DNA from: Taibaiella sp965229095
GTDB lineage: Bacteria; Bacteroidota; Bacteroidia; Chitinophagales; Chitinophagaceae
NCBI GenBank assembly: GCA_965229095.1
Contig: OZ245855.1
Span: 1,612,001 to 1,676,000, forward strand
DNA length: 64,000 nt
Direction: 5' to 3'
The number at the start of each line of letters is the position of its first letter. Position 1 is the stretch's first letter. The notes below the pieces were generated by a model, which was given only the letters and a program-made list of their open reading frames with translations, did not search any database and had not been told where the DNA came from. The position numbers and the translations under genes are program-made. This document shows positions 33,418-41,570 of this stretch, one piece after another.

Positions 33418-35409
33418 ATGGGACGCTTTCTTTTCCTATTGTTTCTTTGGATAGGCTTAGCAGGCTACTGCTCCGCCCAACTGCCGCTCGACCAGGAAAA
33501 GTTCGTGGACAGCTTGAATAATATATTGAAGCAAAATGGAACGGACAGCGTAAAAGCAAGGGCCAATTTTTTCCTCCTGTATTATTGGACCCCAAGGGAT
33601 ACCCAGAAAGCCAGGCAATACCTGGATGCCGGACGTGCCCTCAGCCGGAAGTACCCTTACCTGGAAGCGCTTTCCTACGCACATGAAGGCTATTTTTACT
33701 ACACTACCGACATGGACAAAAGTGAAGCTGCCTTCAAGAAAGCCGATGCCTTGCTAACCCGCTTCCGGACAAAAGAAGCCTATATTGCCCGCACGAACAT
33801 ATGGTCGAACTGCGCTGTACTGCAGCAGAGAGTAGGTAATGATAACGCTTACGTGGATATCGTATTAAATAAAGTGATCCCCCTGGCCTTACTGGCAAAA
33901 GATACGGCGCTCGTGGCCTCGCAGTATTCGGGCCTGGGTGTTTCCTTTATGAATACTGACCAATACGAAAAGGCAGAAACCTATTTTGACAAAGCCATTG
34001 CCATCCTGGAAAACAGCCATACACAGCCTTCACGCCTTGTGGCCACCTATAACCGGGCCGGGGAGAATTACATTAACCTGCATAAATATAAAGAAGCCGA
34101 AATCATACTGGTAAAAGTCAAAAACCTCCTCGAACCTTATCCTGAATCCGAACTCTACGCAGGCTTTTACCTCGTACAAGGGCTATACAATCATCATCTG
34201 GGGCTATACGCCAAAGCCGTTACCAATTTTGATAAAGGAGTTATTTATGCCAATGGCCCCAATAAGCCTTTTATCATTCGCGAGCTGCTCTTCCTGAAGG
34301 CACGTAGCCTGATCGCCGGGAAATATTTTGAATCGGCCCTCCTGGTGCTGCAAAAACTTTCGGGAAATGAAGATCTGATGATCGATAATACCAGCCGGCA
34401 GGAGTTGTATGAACTATTGGCCGAAAGCTATGCCGGTACCGGCAATATGTATATGGCTTATAACTACCAGAAGCGCTACAGCGACCTGAGCGATAGCCTG
34501 ACGAAAAGCCGTTTGCAAAAAGACATTAACGAGCTGGAAATAAAATACCAGAAAGCGCAAAGCCAGAAAGAGATCGTAGTACTTAAAGCAAAAAATGAAC
34601 AAACTGCCCTGTCGGCCAGGAACAGCAAGCTCCTGAGCTGGCTACTGGGCTCGGCTACTTTGTTCCTGCTGATCATTGCCACCTTCGCGCTCCTGTATTA
34701 CCGGAACAACAAAAAATTACTGGTGCAAAAAGAGCTGAACCATAAACAACAACTCAAGGAAATAGAGCAGCAGCAACGCCTGCAGTTTGGGCAGGCTGTG
34801 CTACAGGGAGAGGAACAAGAGCGTCGCAGGCTGGCCCGCGACCTGCACGACGGGCTGGGTGGTATGCTGGCAGGCGTAAAAATAAACCTGACGGGACAGG
34901 TAGTCGACAACACGTCCCTGGACCAGCGCTCCGAATGGCAGAGGATCATCACCCAGCTCGACAATTCTGTAACAGAGCTGCGCCGTATTGCCCACAACAT
35001 GATGCCTGTAAACCTGCTTCAATTCGGGCTGGAAACAGCGCTCAGGGACCTTTGCGAATCGTATATGACCGATACCATCCATATCGACTTCCAGGCCTAT
35101 AGTATCGAGGAGCACATGGCCGAACAAATACAGATCAATATCTACCGCATCGTACAGGAAACCCTTGCCAATGCCATCAAACATGCCGAAGCTACCCATA
35201 TCATGCTCCAATGCAGCCAGGATGGCAATACCTTCCTCATTACCCAGGAAGATAACGGGAAAGGCTTCGACACCAGTATTGCCGGCGCAAAAAAAGGAAT
35301 TGGCTTAAGCAATATCAGGAACCGGGTCGGCTTCCTGAGCGGTAAAATGGAAATAGAATCGGAATTCAACGAAGGAACGACAATAAATATAGAATTATAT
35401 GTGGGATAA
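33418..35409 (+). CDS. TPR-containing sensor histidine kinase (HisKA_3)
   Basis: A 663-residue sensor: signal peptide/anchor at the N-terminus, TPR-like helical repeats (about 50-380) in the periplasm, a transmembrane span near 405-425, a coiled coil, then a NarL-class kinase: phospho-acceptor His477 in RRRLARDLHDGLGGML, and an ATPase domain with NIYRIVQETLANAIKHA, EDNGKGFD and GIGLSNIRNR. Autophosphorylation and transfer to the response regulator encoded next, with an 11-base overlap, is expected. The stimulus is unknown; TPRs suggest recognition of a peptide or envelope protein. Confidence 0.9.
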   Translation: MGRFLFLLFLWIGLAGYCSAQLPLDQEKFVDSLNNILKQNGTDSVKARANFFLLYYWTPRDTQKARQYLDAGRALSRKYPYLEALSYAHEGYFYYTTDMDKSEAAFKKADALLTRFRTKEAYIARTNIWSNCAVLQQRVGNDNAYVDIVLNKVIPLALLAKDTALVASQYSGLGVSFMNTDQYEKAETYFDKAIAILENSHTQPSRLVATYNRAGENYINLHKYKEAEIILVKVKNLLEPYPESELYAGFYLVQGLYNHHLGLYAKAVTNFDKGVIYANGPNKPFIIRELLFLKARSLIAGKYFESALLVLQKLSGNEDLMIDNTSRQELYELLAESYAGTGNMYMAYNYQKRYSDLSDSLTKSRLQKDINELEIKYQKAQSQKEIVVLKAKNEQTALSARNSKLLSWLLGSATLFLLIIATFALLYYRNNKKLLVQKELNHKQQLKEIEQQQRLQFGQAVLQGEEQERRRLARDLHDGLGGMLAGVKINLTGQVVDNTSLDQRSEWQRIITQLDNSVTELRRIAHNMMPVNLLQFGLETALRDLCESYMTDTIHIDFQAYSIEEHMAEQIQINIYRIVQETLANAIKHAEATHIMLQCSQDGNTFLITQEDNGKGFDTSIAGAKKGIGLSNIRNRVGFLSGKMEIESEFNEGTTINIELYVG

Positions 35410-36034
35410 CAAAGCAGCACTCGCTATCGTAGATGATCACCTGATCGTACAGGAAGGGTTACAAAAATTATTGCTCCATGCAAAGCACATCCATATCGCG
35501 GGTTGTTTTACTGAAGGATTGGCATTTCTTTCCTTTTTAAAAAACAACCCGGTCGATGTCGTGTTGCTGGATATCACACTGCCCGATGTTAACGGTATAG
35601 ACTTGTGCAAAGACATCAAAAGAATAGCGCCGGATACTTGCGTACTGGCCCTCAGCAATCACAGCGAACGAAGCATGATCCTGCAGATGTTGCAGAATGG
35701 GGCCAGCGGCTACCTGCTGAAGAACATATCTTCGGAAGAACTGACCAATTGCATCAACGAAGCCATGAACGGGCAGATCACATTCAGCCAGGCAGTAAAA
35801 GAGATCATGGCCCGGCCTTCGACCAGCGATCTCAAAGGTATTCCGCAACTCACCAAACGGGAAAAAGAAATACTGCACCTTATCGCCGAAGGCAAAACAA
35901 CGGCCGTTATAGCCGAAGAGCTTTACCTGAGTCCGCTCACGATCGAAACCCACCGCAAAAACCTGATGCAGAAATTCAAAGTAAAAAACGTAGCGGCCCT
36001 TATTAAAGAAGCGGTGCAACGGCAAATGGTATAA
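35399..36034 (+). CDS. LuxR/NarL-type response regulator
   Basis: A 211-residue regulator: receiver domain with acidic pocket (IVDDH), phospho-acceptor Asp58 (VVLLDITLPDVNG) and KNISSEE at the C-terminal lysine position, followed by a LuxR-type helix-turn-helix (TKREKEILHLIAEGKTTAVIAEELYLSPLTIETHRKNLMQKF). The start codon overlaps the 3' end of the kinase gene, so the pair is translationally coupled. Confidence 0.92.
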   Translation: MWDNKAALAIVDDHLIVQEGLQKLLLHAKHIHIAGCFTEGLAFLSFLKNNPVDVVLLDITLPDVNGIDLCKDIKRIAPDTCVLALSNHSERSMILQMLQNGASGYLLKNISSEELTNCINEAMNGQITFSQAVKEIMARPSTSDLKGIPQLTKREKEILHLIAEGKTTAVIAEELYLSPLTIETHRKNLMQKFKVKNVAALIKEAVQRQMV

Positions 36035-36097
36035 CCATACAGCAACTGCTGTTCCGGCATATTGTTTTTACTGCAGCCTGTTACAACCCGGCCAGAG

Positions 36098-36661
36098 TTA
36101 AGCCGGTAAGGGCTTATAACAAAGCAGGATAACACCGCTCTTGAACACCTGGCTGTGCGTAAGTTCCAGGTCGAGTTGGCGTTGCAAGCCATGGAATATA
36201 GCACTACCCTGCCCTATGGCCACGGGGTCCATCATGATCTGGTATTCATCTACGAGGTTGGCCCCGGCCAACTGGGTCAAAATACTGCCGCTGCCCAGTA
36301 AGGTAATATCCTTGCCGGAAGTTTTTTTCCTTTCGCCGATCGTGGCCACCAGGTCACCCCGTAGCAGCTCGATATTGTGCCATGATGCCTGCTCCAGGCT
36401 TTTCGAAAAAACCATTTTCGGGGCCTTGTTCATACCGGCTGCCAGCTCCGGGTTATGCAGCAGGGCCTGTGGCGTAGGCCAGTAACCGGCCATCTGTTCG
36501 TAAGTTTTTCTCCCGAAAAGAAGGATGTTCTCCGATTGAAGCATATCGACCGCAAAGGCGCCTTCTTCGCGGTCATGCTTATGCCAGCTTATATCGCCCT
36601 TTTCCGGGCCTTCGAAATACCCGTCCAGGGTAATAAAGGTAAACGTAGTTAATCTTCCCAT
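36098..36661 (-). CDS. DHFR/RibD-like reductase, second paralogue
   Basis: A 187-residue stand-alone RibD C-terminal-like protein, related to the one at 31161-31718: TFTFITLDGYFEGP, ILLFGRKTYEQMAGYWP, MVFSKSLEQASWHNIELL, ITLLGSGSILTQLAGANLVDEYQIMMDPVAIGQG. NADPH-dependent reduction of an unknown small molecule is inferred. It is convergent with the response regulator. Confidence 0.87.
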   Translation of the reverse strand: MGRLTTFTFITLDGYFEGPEKGDISWHKHDREEGAFAVDMLQSENILLFGRKTYEQMAGYWPTPQALLHNPELAAGMNKAPKMVFSKSLEQASWHNIELLRGDLVATIGERKKTSGKDITLLGSGSILTQLAGANLVDEYQIMMDPVAIGQGSAIFHGLQRQLDLELTHSQVFKSGVILLCYKPLPA

Positions 36662-36732
36662 GTTATAGTAATCGTTATTAATAAAATGAGGTGTTGAACT
36701 AACCTATGAGAACACAACACATCTGGTTAAAG

Positions 36733-37143
36733 CTATGACCTGCACCTGATCATGCAGTGTACATCTTTATCGTTGTAGTACCATTCCACGCAATAGCCCA
36801 GGGGATCAAGGTCTGGCCTGTGCAATAAGGTCTGGAAGGCCCTTCCTATCGCCTGTATGTCCTTTACATAATCCTTTACAGTCAGGACAAAGTATTTCCC
36901 AGCTTTCAGCACCAGCGTATCACAATGTAATCGTTCTGCCTCGCCTTCCTGCATTTCTTCAGCAGCACCCCGGTAAATAATCACGGCAGCGCTTTCAGGA
37001 CGGGACACGCCAAAGAACCGCCTGCCCGGCACTTCGGGAACCAAAGCATGTATCTGCGCAAGCGCATCCGCAATACCTTCGGGAAAAGACGTTGCCGTAA
37101 CATACAATACCCTGATGTCTTTGTCTATTGTTATCGTTTCCAT
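36733..37143 (-). CDS. Stand-alone GyrI-like effector-binding domain protein
   Basis: A 136-residue protein made of a single GyrI-like (AraC effector-binding) domain without a DNA-binding part: RVLYVTATSFPEGIADALAQIHALV, RRFFGVSRPES, LKAGKYFVLTVKDYVKD, then the last strand YYNDKDVHCMIRC. Such free domains can bind small hydrophobic molecules. It lies upstream of, and on the same strand as, the second DHFR-like gene, across about 70 bases, so the two may be cotranscribed. Confidence 0.7.
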   Translation of the reverse strand: METITIDKDIRVLYVTATSFPEGIADALAQIHALVPEVPGRRFFGVSRPESAAVIIYRGAAEEMQEGEAERLHCDTLVLKAGKYFVLTVKDYVKDIQAIGRAFQTLLHRPDLDPLGYCVEWYYNDKDVHCMIRCRS

Positions 37144-37249
37144 AAATGTTGTGTTAGGATAAAAACAATTGCAGGTATAAAATTAGTATCCGGCCAACAA
37201 AAAGAAGGTAGCTCAAAATGCCTTTTTACGGGGGTAAATGTGTCAAAAT

Positions 37250-37307
37250 GTAGCTGGGAGCATATAAAGGTGTAACAGGTAGCTGGGAGCATATAAAGGT
37301 GTAACAG
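37250..37307. repeat. Perfect 29-bp tandem duplication
   Basis: Two adjacent identical copies (37250-37278 and 37279-37307), each beginning GTAGCTGGGAG and ending GGTGTAACAG, directly followed by a terminator hairpin. Perfect identity suggests a recent slippage or duplication event. Confidence 0.9.
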
Positions 37308-37336
37308 AAAGCACAGCAGATGCTGTGCTTTTAAGA
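37308..37336. terminator. Strong hairpin, probable terminator
   Basis: An 11-bp perfect stem, AAAGCACAGCA with TGCTGTGCTTT, with a loop of only two bases, followed by TTAAG. It lies between two leftward genes, directly after the tandem duplication; there is no obvious rightward gene ending here. Confidence 0.6.
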
Positions 37337-37416
37337 CATAAACCGGTCAGGTTTACGATTCATTTTCGTTATATTATTGAGAGGGGGTAGCAGCTCCTTT
37401 AAAGAGACAAAGCTTA

Positions 37417-38019
37417 TCAGACAAGGCTTTCAGCCGCTGCTATGCCGGGAAGGTACCGCTCCCGGAATTCATGCTCCAGCATGCTCATGGTTATGACATC
37501 ATAATACCGGTGATTATAGAAGCAGGCATCCCTTTTCATCCCTTCCTGCCGGAAGCCCAGCTTTTCATACACATGGATAGCCCTTTCGTTATACGACAAT
37601 ACTTCCAGGTCGATGCGGTGCATAGCCTCCATGCCAAAACCATAATGCAAGGCCAGCAGTATGGCTTCGCTGCCATAGCCTTTGCCGAAATGCTCCTGCC
37701 TGGCAATAGCGATACGCAGATGCGCGTTCCGGTTACGGGTATCCAAGTCCATAAGGACGACTTCGCCCAATAGTGTTTGCGTACTGATATCGAAGACCAG
37801 GAAATCGATCCTGCTGCTATCTGCCGATATCCGTTCTATGTAGCGTTCTATATCACTGTCCGAGAAGACCTGTCCCGTGGAGGTCAATATCCGGGTCGCC
37901 ATATCCAATTGGCCCATATGCTGCAGGTATTGCGCCGTAAATTTCGGTTCCAGCTTTTGCAGGTACACCTTTTCCCCTTTCAATTCCAGGAAATGCTTCC
38001 CGTTTAATGTTGGCTTCAT
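37417..38019 (-). CDS. GNAT-family acetyltransferase
   Basis: A 200-residue acetyl-CoA-dependent N-acetyltransferase, similar in outline to RimJ/RimL-type proteins. The acetyl-CoA binding segment is IARQEHFGKGYGSEAILLALHYGF (motif A, with Q/R-x-x-G-x-G/A modified to GKGYGSE), followed by MHRIDLEVLSYNERAIHVYEKLGFRQEGMKRDACF. The substrate is not predictable. I chose the ATG giving MKPTLNGKHF; an upstream in-frame start would add 22 Cys-rich residues. Confidence 0.85.
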   Translation of the reverse strand: MKPTLNGKHFLELKGEKVYLQKLEPKFTAQYLQHMGQLDMATRILTSTGQVFSDSDIERYIERISADSSRIDFLVFDISTQTLLGEVVLMDLDTRNRNAHLRIAIARQEHFGKGYGSEAILLALHYGFGMEAMHRIDLEVLSYNERAIHVYEKLGFRQEGMKRDACFYNHRYYDVITMSMLEHEFRERYLPGIAAAESLV

Positions 38020-38122
38020 AGCATAATTATCTGCACTAAAATTAGGTCTTTTACCGCAACAGCAGCTTATTGAAGAGTGCCACATCCCTGAACATGGTTT
38101 GCACAGCCGGTAGGGTCCTAAA

Positions 38123-38160
38123 AAACCTCAGGCCTGTTGCCTGTGACAGGCCTGAGGTTT
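38123..38160. terminator. Terminator between the acetyltransferase and small membrane protein genes
   Basis: A 14-bp perfect stem, AAACCTCAGGCCTG with CAGGCCTGAGGTTT, around a 10-nt loop. Both neighbours run leftward, so it terminates the small membrane protein transcript. Confidence 0.85.
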
Positions 38161-38171
38161 CATTGTAGGGA

Positions 38172-38399
38172 TTAAATCCTGCGATCCCCTTGCTGCGACG
38201 GGCGCCGGAAACGTTTCTTCAGCAAATGACCCTTCCAGAGCCAGAAGCCCGACAGTACGATAATAGGGAGGAAAACAAATTTGACGGCCATAGCCGGGTA
38301 CTTTAAACCGGCCAGCGGACCATAGATATAACCTACCAAAGGTATGCTGAGTAATATATGGACCCAGCGGATGATCTTTCTTTCTGTTGCTGCTTTCAT
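38172..38399 (-). CDS. Small two-span membrane protein
   Basis: A 75-residue protein with two hydrophobic segments (about 12-32 and 38-58) and a strongly basic tail (KKRFRRPSQQGDRR). Not assigned to a named family. It is divergent from the MarR regulator across about 100 bases carrying repeated motifs, which suggests that it is the regulator's target. Confidence 0.75.
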   Translation of the reverse strand: MKAATERKIIRWVHILLSIPLVGYIYGPLAGLKYPAMAVKFVFLPIIVLSGFWLWKGHLLKKRFRRPSQQGDRRI

Positions 38400-38408
38400 T
38401 TATTTCTA

Positions 38409-38490
38409 AATTGAACTATTTATTGCAAATACAAACACAATTGAACTAAATATTCCTATTCCGTTATTTTTCTATAATTTTATTGCAATA
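38409..38490. promoter_or_regulatory. Candidate MarR operator repeats
   Basis: AATTGAACTA occurs twice, at 38409-38418 and 38439-38448, 30 bases apart (about three helical turns), each followed by an A/T-rich tail. TATTGCAA also occurs twice: TATTGCAAATA near 38421 and the perfect palindrome TATTGCAATA at 38481-38490. The region lies between divergent genes, where a MarR dimer would be expected to bind. Confidence 0.5.
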
Positions 38491-38499
38491 TTGAAATAC

Positions 38500-39105
38500 A
38501 TGAAAAAGCATATCGAACTGCTGACGGCCTTTGCCGCCTTTGAAGAACAAAACCCGAAGGCCAGCCTGGAAGATTTTTACAAACACATGCTGCAGGACAA
38601 GACACCGGCACCCAGGAAGAAACTAGTGCCCAAAGAAAGCCATAGTCGATTGATGCGTTCTATAGGCCGGTTGTACAGCGCCTTCAATATCTATATGAGA
38701 GCTGCTTTAAAAGAGCTGGACATGCCCATACCGGAAGGTTATCCTTTCCTGGCTGCCCTGCACTTCATGGGGCCTATGAGAAGGACGGACCTCATCAACT
38801 TTGTACTTACCGAATTGTCTACCGGCTCGGAAATACTGAACCGTCTTAAAAAGCAGGGCTGGATCGTAGAGCAGCAAGACGAAGCCGACAAAAGGGTCAA
38901 AATGGTTTCCATCCATGAGAAAGGCAGAAAAGCGCTCCTGCCCTGCCTCGAAAAAGCCGCTCTGCTCAGGGCTTTCCTGTTCAGGGACCTGAGCGAGGCC
39001 GACCGCAAGACCTGCGCCGATATCCTGGAACCAGCCGAAGCCTTTCACTCCAAAATGGTATTGCAATGCAGGCATAAATCTATTACCGAGATAACCGGGA
39101 TCTGA
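38500..39105 (+). CDS. MarR-family transcriptional regulator
   Basis: A 201-residue winged-helix regulator, longer than usual by an N-terminal helical extension of about 50 residues. The MarR core is FNIYMRAALKELDMPIPEGYPFLAALHFMG, MRRTDLINFVLTELSTGSEILNRLKKQGWIVEQQDEADKRVKMVSIHEKGR, which shows the recognition helix and D-x-R wing. It is divergent from a small membrane protein and probably represses that gene and itself. The ATG (MKKHIELL) is preferred over a TTG three codons upstream. Confidence 0.85.
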   Translation: MKKHIELLTAFAAFEEQNPKASLEDFYKHMLQDKTPAPRKKLVPKESHSRLMRSIGRLYSAFNIYMRAALKELDMPIPEGYPFLAALHFMGPMRRTDLINFVLTELSTGSEILNRLKKQGWIVEQQDEADKRVKMVSIHEKGRKALLPCLEKAALLRAFLFRDLSEADRKTCADILEPAEAFHSKMVLQCRHKSITEITGI

Positions 39106-39172
39106 ACGGCAAACAAGATATCGGAAACCGATAAACAAATCACGTACCTTTAGTGTTCCCATAAAAAGCACT

Positions 39173-40207
39173 ATGAAAGCCATCACCTTTACCTTCCCAT
39201 TCCTCTTGTGTTTCTTTATGGCCTGCACGCCATCCGAAGACAATATTGCAGAGGAGATGCCGGCCGGACAGCAGACGGTACCCTGGTTGTCGGATTGGCT
39301 GGAAGCCTGGGAGCTGGTGAGCGATACCATGCTGCACTTGTCCAGGGATACAGCGCCCGATATGCTTTTTTTTGACGAACAATACGTGTACACCACTTCT
39401 CGTATAAGCCTCCCGGAAGGTACACCCTTCCCCGGCCCCGGGCTTTTCCGGCAAAACCTGTCCTGGTTCAAAGCCAGGCACAAGGATAGCCTCTTACTGC
39501 CCGACCGGCAGAAAGTCCCGGTACAGCTCATGACCTTTGCCGCCCCGGCCCCCGAAGGCCGTAAAGTATTCTTTGTTATGGCCGCACCCTCTTTCTGGAA
39601 AAACGCCGGTATTGAAAGCCAGGCGTTTTCACTGGACAAAATGCTGACCGGTGTTTTCCTGCATGAATTTGCACATACCCGGCAGTTTAAAGGCTTCGGC
39701 ATGCTCGTCGATTCCATTGAAAAAGCGCATCCCTTTCCCGGGGAACCCATGAGCGACGACATCATCCAGCACCTATATGCCAAAGACAGCCAGTATGTTG
39801 CTGCCTTCCGCAAAGAAGTGGACTTGTTCTATAAAGCGGCCTTTGCCGAACAACAGGAAGATAGCAGGCGACTGACCCGGCAAGCCATCGCCCTTTACCG
39901 CAAACGCCAGGCTACTTATTTCGCCAATGACAAAACCCTGGCCACCCTGGACAATATCTTCCTGTCGATGGAAGGCCTGGGGCAAATGGTCGCCGTTCTT
40001 TGGCTTACCCATCCCAAAGGAGGCAATGCGGCCTATAAAGATGCCGTAGAAGGCTTCCGTAGAAAACGCAACCAATGGTCGCAGGAAGAAGGCCTGGCCA
40101 TGTTCCTGGCACTCCGGAAACTAACCAAGCCCGATTTGCAGGCCGATATGTTCAGCAACCGGCCCAGGTATGTTATCGACTTATTACAACAGGCTGTTGG
40201 TACCTAA
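39173..40207 (+). CDS. Lipoprotein with zincin-type HExxH motif
   Basis: A 344-residue lipoprotein (FPFLLCFFMAC, Cys18). The only recognisable motif is HEFAH at 164-168 in MLTGVFLHEFAHTRQFKG, the zinc-binding HExxH of zincin metallopeptidases. The downstream region is helical; a candidate third ligand is the Glu in NIFLSMEGLGQMVAVLW, but its spacing is untested. Function unknown; peptidase activity is an inference from the motif. Confidence 0.8.
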   Translation: MKAITFTFPFLLCFFMACTPSEDNIAEEMPAGQQTVPWLSDWLEAWELVSDTMLHLSRDTAPDMLFFDEQYVYTTSRISLPEGTPFPGPGLFRQNLSWFKARHKDSLLLPDRQKVPVQLMTFAAPAPEGRKVFFVMAAPSFWKNAGIESQAFSLDKMLTGVFLHEFAHTRQFKGFGMLVDSIEKAHPFPGEPMSDDIIQHLYAKDSQYVAAFRKEVDLFYKAAFAEQQEDSRRLTRQAIALYRKRQATYFANDKTLATLDNIFLSMEGLGQMVAVLWLTHPKGGNAAYKDAVEGFRRKRNQWSQEEGLAMFLALRKLTKPDLQADMFSNRPRYVIDLLQQAVGT

Positions 40208-40351
40208 AGTCCTTGCCTTTTAGCTCCTGTTCTTTTGAACCTTATTTGCCGGTTACGGTTATCATAATAGTCCCGGAAACAGGACCACTGCTGTTATGCA
40301 CAAGCTGTAAACACTGCCACCTGTCATTTTCTTTGTCACAAAACACCGGTT

Positions 40352-40813
40352 ATGAACCAGACCAAGCATAGCTTTTTCGAAAAAATCGCCAACAAGATCA
40401 CACAATGGACCGGCTCTTCTTATGCCTTTGGCGCTGCCGCAGTAGTAGTGCTGGCCTGGCTTATTTCAGGCCCCATATTCCACTACTCCGATACCTGGCA
40501 ACTGGTGATCAATACAGGCACTACCATCATTACTTTCCTGATGGTATTCCTGATCCAGAAAAGCCAGAACAAAGATTCCAAGGCTATACAATTAAAATTG
40601 AATGAGCTGATCGCCGCCAGCATGCACGCGAGCAACCGTATGGTGAACATCGAAGGCCTCGACGAGAAAGAGCTAGATATACTCCGCAAATTTTACAAAC
40701 ATCTTTCCGATAAGGCAGAAGAGGATAAAGATATTCATCAATCCCACTCTATCGATGCTGCCGAAGAAGCGCATGAAAGAAAAACAAGACCGGACAACAG
40801 CGACGATGAGTAA
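40352..40813 (+). CDS. Low-affinity iron permease (Fet4-like) family membrane protein
   Basis: A 153-residue protein with two transmembrane helices near 25-45 and 52-70 and a family-typical segment TWQLVINTGTTIITFLMVFLIQKSQNKDSKAIQLKLNELI. The C-terminal 60 residues are cytoplasmic and highly charged. Members of this family are annotated as low-affinity iron permeases by analogy with yeast Fet4, but bacterial members are much shorter and their transport role is unproven. Confidence 0.8.
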   Translation: MNQTKHSFFEKIANKITQWTGSSYAFGAAAVVVLAWLISGPIFHYSDTWQLVINTGTTIITFLMVFLIQKSQNKDSKAIQLKLNELIAASMHASNRMVNIEGLDEKELDILRKFYKHLSDKAEEDKDIHQSHSIDAAEEAHERKTRPDNSDDE

Positions 40814-41570
40814 TATTACTGTTTACTATAACGCTTCTCGTAGCGCTGCTAAAAGTCGCAGCGGGCGTATAAAAAACATACCTCACCCTTCGACTGCGCT
40901 CAGGGGGACCTTAGTTATTAGATTTTCTTTGTGACTTGGTGCGCTTTGTGGGCAACAAATAATCTTACATTCCGGTTTATTCTCTCCACCTTTCGACTCC
41001 GCTCAGACTGACCTTAGTTATAAGGTGTACCTGAAATTTTTGTCGTGCTTTGACTCCGCTCAGCACGACAAAAATTCCCCTTTTTACCCTTCGGCTGCGC
41101 TCTGGGTTACCTTGCGTTATAAGGTATTTTCATTTCGTTGCGCTGTAGAAACGTTGTATGCAACGTCTCTAACAATTCAACAATATTCATCGCCCATCTC
41201 ATTCCTATCTCCTTTGCAGCGCTGCGAGCAAATAACAGATCATACACCAGGCTTCCCTCCTCATGGTTCGACTCCGCTCACCATGACCTTAGTTATAAGG
41301 TTTCCTTTCTGACTTTGTCGCTTTGTGCACAACAAATAATCCCGTACTTCACATCGAACTTTCGGCAAAGGCAAAGGCAAAGGCAACAAAATGCTCCTCC
41401 TCACCTTTCACCATTCAGAAAATGGCTATTTATACCCATACGTTGCTCTTCAGGGAAAATTAGTTTTGTATCCATCTGATATCCTTCGGGAAAACATCAA
41501 GTCGTAGATAACCAGACCAAAGCTTACGGCCAATATGCAACCGTTTCTAAAACAATACAAACAAAAGAAC
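40814..41570. repeat. Repeat-rich intergenic region, mosaic repeat copy B
   Basis: A 757-base gap with no gene. It contains five hairpins with the near-constant 12-nt loop TCGACTCCGCTC at 40886-40905, about 40990-41006, 41035-41076, 41086-41106 and 41261-41286; four copies of the palindrome ACCTTAGTTATAAGGT or a close variant; and the palindrome ACGTTG-TATG-CAACGT at 41151-41166. The stretch 41147-41286 is collinear, in reverse orientation, with the repeat at 15918-16178. Confidence 0.8.
41461..41468 (+). promoter_or_regulatory. Candidate -7 element for the secreted repeat protein
   Basis: TAGTTTTG fits TAnnTTTG. A TTG at 41443-41445 gives a spacing of only 15 bases, shorter than ideal. The leader would be about 95 bases. 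Confidence 0.35.

Noticed and set aside
33071..33454. A plus-strand open frame of 127 codons overlapping the small lipoprotein
   Set aside because: It is a shadow frame antisense to the lipoprotein gene and into the promoter region; its translation has no family features and it overlaps the start of the TPR kinase.
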